From Alopecurus myosuroides (lineage: Eukaryota; Streptophyta; Magnoliopsida; Poales; Poaceae), in the NCBI GenBank assembly GCA_028641055.1, contig CM054062.1, forward strand, positions 234,868,376 through 234,932,375: a DNA stretch of 64,000 nucleotides, written 5' to 3'. Under the pieces are notes generated by a model. That model did no database searches. It was not told the DNA's origin and was given only the letters and a program-made list of their open reading frames with translations. Made by a program: the position numbers and the translations under genes. Of the stretch, positions 58,201 through 64,000 are shown piece after piece; position 1 is the first letter of the stretch; each line of letters starts with the position of its first letter.

Positions 58201-59608
58201 TGAACGGATAGTAAGGACACCTAGAGGGGGGGGGGGTGAATAGGTGCTACGCCCAATTTTAATTTTTCTTCAAGATTAGGCTTGACACAAAGGTAAATTC
58301 TCTAGATAATGCAACTAAGGTGAATTTACCTATATGACAAGTACAACAATAAATGCAATACAAACACAAGTAAAGGATAAGGGAACGAGATAACCGATAG
58401 GAAGCACGCGGAGACACGATGTATTCCCAAGTTCCTCCTTGATAAGGGAGTATGTCTTGTTGGAGGGGTGTGAGCTTCGTCACAAAGGCTTACTCAATGC
58501 AACAAAGGCCTCACCCTATTCTCCAATGAACCATGCCACAAAGGCCTAGTGCACCTTCCACTATTGATCCCCATTGAGGCGGGAATCGAGTCCTTTACAA
58601 ACAAGTTTGGGGAACACACCCACAACCAAATTGGGGGCTCCCAACAATCACAAGAATCACCAAGAGAGACAATATGTCTAGGTTCTCCACAAGAGGAAAC
58701 CCTAGACTAGTTCCCCTCAAGCAAATGAGGGGGGAAATGAAATCCGGTTGGTGAAGACGTAGCTTGGGGTCTTATCATTCAATCCTCCAAAGATCAACAC
58801 TTTCGGGTCGAGGGATTGGGAGATCTAGCAAGGTGGGTGAGCTCTAGCAATGGTGAGATCTATTCTGGACGAGCTAGCTGAAGGTAGGTGGAGGAGAGGG
58901 GGTATTTATACCCCTCAAAACTTTTGGAGCCATTGGAGACTTTTCTGCCAAAGTCACACCGGAGACTCCGGTGTAAAGTCCGGAGACTCCGGTCTGAGAA
59001 TTTCTCCAGTCTTCATACCGGAGACTCCGGACAGAATCCGGCCTGTCTCCGGTGTGGCTCCAACGGGTGACACCACACCTCCAGCACTGCTTTCTTCTTG
59101 GGAAACTATAAGTCCGGAGACTCTTGTCTACACTTAGCTTGGCCTTCTCTCCATCGCGCATACCCTGTCTGTGGTTCAAAGAATGAAACAAGTGCAAGTA
59201 GGTCCGGAGACTCCGGTGTATCTCCGGCAAATCTTCAGACAGAGTCGAGCGGGTGACACCAGAAGTGCAGCACGATTTCTTCTCAGAAATACACCCACAC
59301 CGGAGACTCCGGTGTATCTCCGGTAAGTCTCCGGAGTGAGTCCAGCAGGTGACACCAGACTCACAACACAGGATTGATCCACGAGAAAGCTCCATACCGG
59401 AGACTCCGGTCTGGGAGACTTGAGACTCCGGATTGGAATGGAATTCCAGCAGAAGTATCACATTTGATCTTTGTCTTTTTTGATACTCATTACCACCATA
59501 TCAAATATTATCATTAGACCCTGGAAAGCATCAACACACACTTAAGATGATACGTGTGTTGTTAACAAACATCCAAAACAAGATGATTTAAGTGCATTTG
59601 CACTTTCA
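58201..59608 (-). mobile_element. 3' LTR of a minus-strand LTR retrotransposon
   Basis: On the minus strand it starts TGAAAGTGCAAATGCACTTA at 59608, directly after a polypurine tract (AAATAGGGGGAGAC). It runs to about 58201, past a G-run (58225-58236) typical of a widespread grass LTR. A GTATTTATACC box at 58906-58916 is a probable TATA. The left end is uncertain. The internal region (59609-59755) is interrupted by the next element. Confidence 0.6.
58962..59425. repeat. Array of CCGGAGACTCCGG palindromes
   Basis: Six exact copies of the 13-bp near-palindrome CCGGAGACTCCGG plus several partial ones (CTCCGGTGT, CCGGAGACTC) are spread over 460 bp of the LTR. They make a long minus-strand ORF by chance periodicity. 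Confidence 0.9.
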
Positions 59609-59755
59609 GTCTCCCCCTATTTGGTGTTGGATGACAACACACATATTTGCAATGAATATCATTGCTGGGCTATGTTTATAAAAAATAGGCGGGCTCTTGA
59701 ACAAGTAAGTCGTGAGATCCCCCCATGTTTTACAAACAATGCCCTCTAGCACAAC
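59609..59755 (-). mobile_element. Polypurine tract and 3' internal end of the same element
   Basis: Sense strand reads ATAGGGGGAGAC immediately before the LTR start at 59608, preceded by GTCATCCAACACCAAA, the usual end of the pol-proximal region. Cut at 59755 by the following gypsy LTR. Confidence 0.6.
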
Positions 59756-61359
59756 TGACAAATACATGCATAAGTGATGGAGTGTGGACACACGTTCGTT
59801 GGGAGACCCCAAGAGGAAGGTATGATGAGCACAACAGCAGTTTTCCCTCAGAAAGAAACCAAGGTTTAATCGACCAGTAGGAGGAAGAAGCACTTCTAAA
59901 GGTTGATGCAGCGGAGATGGCAGGGCGCACTACCGGTTCAGTAGCAACGTGGAACCTACACAACACAATCAAATCACTTTGCCCCAACGAAGCAGTGAGG
60001 TTGTCAATCTCACCGGTTTTGCTGAACACAAAGAGGTTAAACGTATGGTGTGGAAAACAATATGAGAACAGTATGAAAATAGTAGAAGCAGTGTGAAAAC
60101 AGTGTGAGCAGTGTGGAAACAGTAATTGCAGTGGTTGTATTATCACTATGGGGACCGGGGTCCAGAGTTCACTAGTGGTGTCTCTCCGTGGAAGATAAAT
60201 AACATGTATGGTCAACAAATTACAGCTGGGAAATTGACAGAAATGAAGGCTGCACCATAGTGCATATGCAAGACATGAAGATTACTATATGATTCATGCG
60301 GGCATTACAACAAAATACATAGACCGTCATCCAACTGCATCTATGACTAATAATCCACCCTCCGAATATCATCCAAACAAACGTTGGGTATTAAGTTGCA
60401 GGCAACAGATTATCGCAATAAGCAAAGTTTGTAATGTAAACAATGTAAACTAAGTGAACACTGTTGTTTTCTCCCGAATGGTAATAGCACATCCTCCATA
60501 CATCACGTTTCTGTCACTCGAGCACAGATGCAAAGGAGGCATGAACCCACTATCGAGCATACATACTCCCTCTTGGAGTTACTAGCATCTACTTGGCCAG
60601 AGCATCTACTAATAACGGAGAGCATGCAAGATCATAAATAACATATGCATGAAGATAACATGATAGATTGATAATCAGAAGACATAGCATTCAATATTCA
60701 TTAGATCCCAACAAACACAACATGTAGCATTACATAAAGATGATATCGATCATGTAGGGCAGCTCGCGAGATCTAAACATGAGGTACAAAGTGGAGAAGA
60801 CAACCATCTAGCTACTGCTATGGACCCGTAGTCCAGGGATGAACTACTCACGCATCACTTCGGAGGAGGGCATGGTGGTGTAGACCCCTCCGGTGATGAA
60901 TTTCCCTCCCGGCAGGGTGCCAGGGAGAGCTAAAGAACCCTCCCGGTCTCGGAATGACGATGACGACAGCCTCGGGTGTTTCTTGGGACAAAGTGGTATA
61001 TTTTTAGGGCTGACGTATCGGGGGTATAAATAGGCGAAAGGGAGGTGCGGCCAGGGGGCAGACCGCCCTATGGTGTGGCCCCCTTGTGCCCCCCACTCCG
61101 GGCCTTTTCGGGACTCCGTGGAACCTTCAGGAATTGTAAGACTTCTGGGCTTTGAATTTTCCAATTCCGAGAATATTTCCAGAACAACTTTTCTGAAACT
61201 AAAAACAGCAGAAAACAGTGAACTGGCTCTGTGGCATCTTGTCAATAGGTTAGTCCGCAAAATCGATAAAAATGACATAAAGTGTATTGCAAACATGTAG
61301 GAAAAAACATGATAACAACATGGAACATCAGAAATTAAGGATATGTTTATGACATATCA
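59756..61359 (-). mobile_element. 3' LTR of a gypsy-type element, minus orientation
   Basis: Sense start TGATATGTCATAAAC at 61359, end near TTATGCATGTATTTGTCA at 59756; about 1,604 bp. The wording (CTATTGACAAGATGCCACAG; GTTCGTTGGGAGACCCC on plus) identifies a common Triticeae gypsy LTR related to the solo LTR at 35311. It lies inside the internal region of the previous LTR element. Confidence 0.75.
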
Positions 61360-64000
61360 ACATCCCCAAGCTTAGTTCCTACTCGTCCTCGAGTAGGTAA
61401 ACGATAAAAACACATAATTTCTGAGGTGACATGCTATCAACATAAACTTGATCATCAATAATGTAAAAGCATGTGTAAGCTGAGATCATAGAACTTCAAC
61501 ACAAGCATGATAAATAAAATTTTAACAATAAAGCATAGCAATCACCTTGCATCATGAGAAGTAACACAAATAAAAGATTAGGAATAACAATCCATCAAAA
61601 GATATACATTTGTTTCAAGTATAGAGAAAACATGACAAAGTAATATTTCCCTAGTCCTTAAGAGTGGCTCCCATAGAAGGACACTTCTGGGTAGAAGGTC
61701 ATCCCTATTTCTCTTTTGTTTACACAATTATGCTTTGACTGATAAATCAGGGATAAAAATAGTGAAGAGAATCTGCTGTTATTAATTTGGGGCTGGGCAC
61801 CCCGCTGCCAGCTCTTCTATAAATTGGATAAGCGGATGAATCCACTAGTCCAGGGTGTGAAAGTCCAATCAATAAGTGAGATAAATATTCTCTATTTACG
61901 TCCTCATGAGCTAAAACAGGAGCACAAAACATGAGTAATTTTGAATGTTTTAAAGGTAACACATGAGCAATTTACTTCTGAGTGGCGGTTAAATATGACA
62001 TGTAGGTAGGTATGGTGGACACATTGGGCAAATTTTGGTTTTTGTGAGTTGGATGCACGAGTAGAGCTCATACTCAGTACATGTGGAGGCAAGAAAAAAA
62101 CTGGGAGCGACAAATCAAGTGAGCATAAGAGCCATAATCATTCATAGTAACATAAACATCATTAATCAAAGCATAAGTGGTACCACAAGTTCAAAAACTA
62201 AATGATCATAGAGGCTATAAGTGAATGGTTAATATTCATAAACATGGTGTGAGCATGCGCCAAGTCAACCAAATAAAACATTCAAAGGAGAACAACACAA
62301 ATTTATGCTTCAATATGACAAGAACAACTCATGATTCTTTCAATGGCACATTAAACACTCAGAAGTATTTGAGACTAATCATGATACTAAATATCCACTA
62401 GGATTTATAATTAAAATAACATCTAGCATGATACGAAAAAGTCTAGCCATAGTCTATACAAGCTTCTACTTGCACCGTTATAAATTCTACTTCAAGCAGT
62501 TTCTTTTCCCAACATGCACCATACAAAATATGTTTTAACAAAAACTCTATAAATGATAAAAAAAATAAAAAATGAGAGTACTCACACAACACTACTAAAA
62601 CTAACAGCTCTGAATAAGATATGCAAAGAAAACAAGAGCTAAACAGAAATTTCTGCAGCAGCTAGAAGAAAAACTAAGAATACGAGCATATCGAGTATTC
62701 AAACAAAAATGCGGAGTGTGTCTCTCTCCCAAACAAAGAATGCTAGGGTCCAACTATATTATTACAACAAGGAAAACAGAAGAAACAAAAGAAAAACAAA
62801 CAGACGCTCCAAGCAATCTTCATACGATGTGACCGAATAAAAATAAAGTTTCACTAGAAGTGACCTGATAGATTGTTGATGAAGAAGGGGATTCCTTGCG
62901 CATCCCCAAGCTTATATGCTTGAGTATTCTTAAAATTTTCTTGGATGAACCATAGGGGCATACCCAAGCTTTGACCTTGCACTATTCTTGATCACATATA
63001 TCACCCTCTTCTCTCAACCCTTGAAAACTTCCTTCACACCACACTCAAAGGGTAATTCGCATTAGAGGGTTAGTGCAACAATCAAAAATCCATGGGTTAC
63101 GTATGGGCACAAGTTCTATTGATACTTCTAAACATTAGCTACAACCATTGATGTATCGTGAAGCAAATAAATCCACTTGACATCGTAAAAGAGCAAATGC
63201 AAGAAAAATGGCAGAATTTGTCAAAACCAGAACAGTCTGTAAAGACAAAAAATTTTGGGGCACTTACGTTTCTCAGATGGAAAAACTTAAATAACAAAAA
63301 AGTTGCATAATTAGCTGAGAAATAAGCACAAGAAATTTCAGGTCATTCTAATTTTCCAGTGAATTATACGATTTTTTATGGTGTACAGCAGAAATTTGTT
63401 TCCTGCGCAGAAATCTAAAACCAACTCCAACTGTCGTCAGAAACTGTACTTGGCACAACTAAAACATGAAAATAAAGATACAAAGGAGTTTCTACATAAG
63501 TATACAACCCCTTGACTCAATTAATATAGAGAAAAACAAAGCAAAAATAAAACCATGGGTTATCTCCCAAGAAGTGATTTTTTAACGCCTTTTAGCTAGG
63601 CCCAAAAAATTGGGATCATGTGTTTTCAAGTGAAGAAGAATCCAAATAAATAATTTCCTCCAAAACTCCAATTTTAGCAATGGGTACCTTAGACACCCCT
63701 GAAGATTATTCAACATGCAAATCACTTCTGATTTCACTAATTTTTTTTATTAATTTTAAGCACATTAGGGGATTTCCGTTTAGGTACCTTGGGGACATAC
63801 ATTATTTTTTTCTCTTTTCCCACAAAAGTTTTCTGCCTTTTAAACTTAAGAGAAGAAAAGGTTGAGCTTAAATTTTCCATAGCCTCCTCCAATTTACCAA
63901 TCCTCATATTTTGACTATCATGGATATAGCTAGCTTCTAAAACAATGATTTTCTTGTTGATACTTACTACTGATTCATTAACTTTGCTAGCATTGTCAAG
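61360..64000 (-). mobile_element. Non-coding 3' internal region of the gypsy-type element
   Basis: The polypurine tract CTTGGGGATGT (sense) abuts the LTR at 61360-61370. The remaining 2.6 kb has no RT, integrase or gag motifs, only AT-rich sequence with repeated CATCCCCAAGCTTA-like phrases (61360-61375 and 62903-62917). The 5' LTR lies beyond the window. Confidence 0.65.

Noticed and set aside
58874..59461. 195-codon minus-strand ORF with internal repeats
   Set aside because: It is produced by the periodic CCGGAGACTCCGG array inside an LTR; no domain.

Overview
The window looks like intergenic DNA from a large grass genome, most likely Triticeae (wheat, Aegilops, barley or rye group). This rests on the many nested transposable elements, the Stowaway and Tourist MITEs, the CACTA element with GGTCCCGG-type subterminal repeats, and LTR sequences of types I recognise from Triticeae. 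I see no intact host gene. The only host-like locus is a decayed POB1-type BTB/POZ gene at the left edge (1-1146).

Left part (1-17.9 kb): the BTB pseudogene, an AT-rich spacer with a near-perfect 37-bp-arm inverted repeat (2407-2500), then a non-coding segment present four times (A 3.8-5.9 kb, B 6.4-9.0 kb, C 12.2-17.9 kb, and D inverted at 38.5-41.2 kb). Different transposons have landed in different copies, so the copies serve as empty sites for one another. A has a PIF/Harbinger-like element (4161-5498, TSD TCA). B has a LINE-end retroposon (6641-7669, 17-bp TSD). C has a full ORF1-ORF2 LINE (12498-16670, essentially no TSD) and a 49-bp LINE tail with a 17-bp TSD. D has a 1.8-kb GC-rich retroposon (38561-40367, 14-bp TSD). 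Between B and C lie two back-to-back Tourist MITEs, a Mutator-type MITE and a probable Helitron 3' end.

Middle (17.9-28.8 kb): a minus-strand LINE is split by an almost complete 7,993-bp CACTA transposon (18085-26077, TSD TTC). The CACTA carries a long TNPD-type transposase (two frameshifts), a decayed proline-rich second ORF on the other strand, and a fragment of a plant DRM-type de novo DNA methyltransferase. Part of that fragment is amplified as four 274-bp tandem units. This captured silencing-gene fragment is the most interesting feature.

Right part (28.8-64 kb): retroelement relics, a duplicated non-coding block (31.1-33.5 kb), a solo LTR with an embedded Stowaway (35311-36830), further LINE fragments (36.8-38.5 and 42.3-44.7 kb), and a 5' LTR with a Met-tRNA primer site (46330-48238) followed by non-coding internal sequence. 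A gypsy element of the Grande/RIRE2 layout (49518-56765) carries integrase remnants on the minus strand and an antisense accessory gene with its own TATA box. A LINE-derived retroposon follows (57.2-58.0 kb), then two nested minus-strand LTR elements; the last one (LTR 59756-61359) runs off the right end. All coding regions carry stops or frameshifts, so every element looks non-functional as it stands, apart from possible mobilisation in trans.
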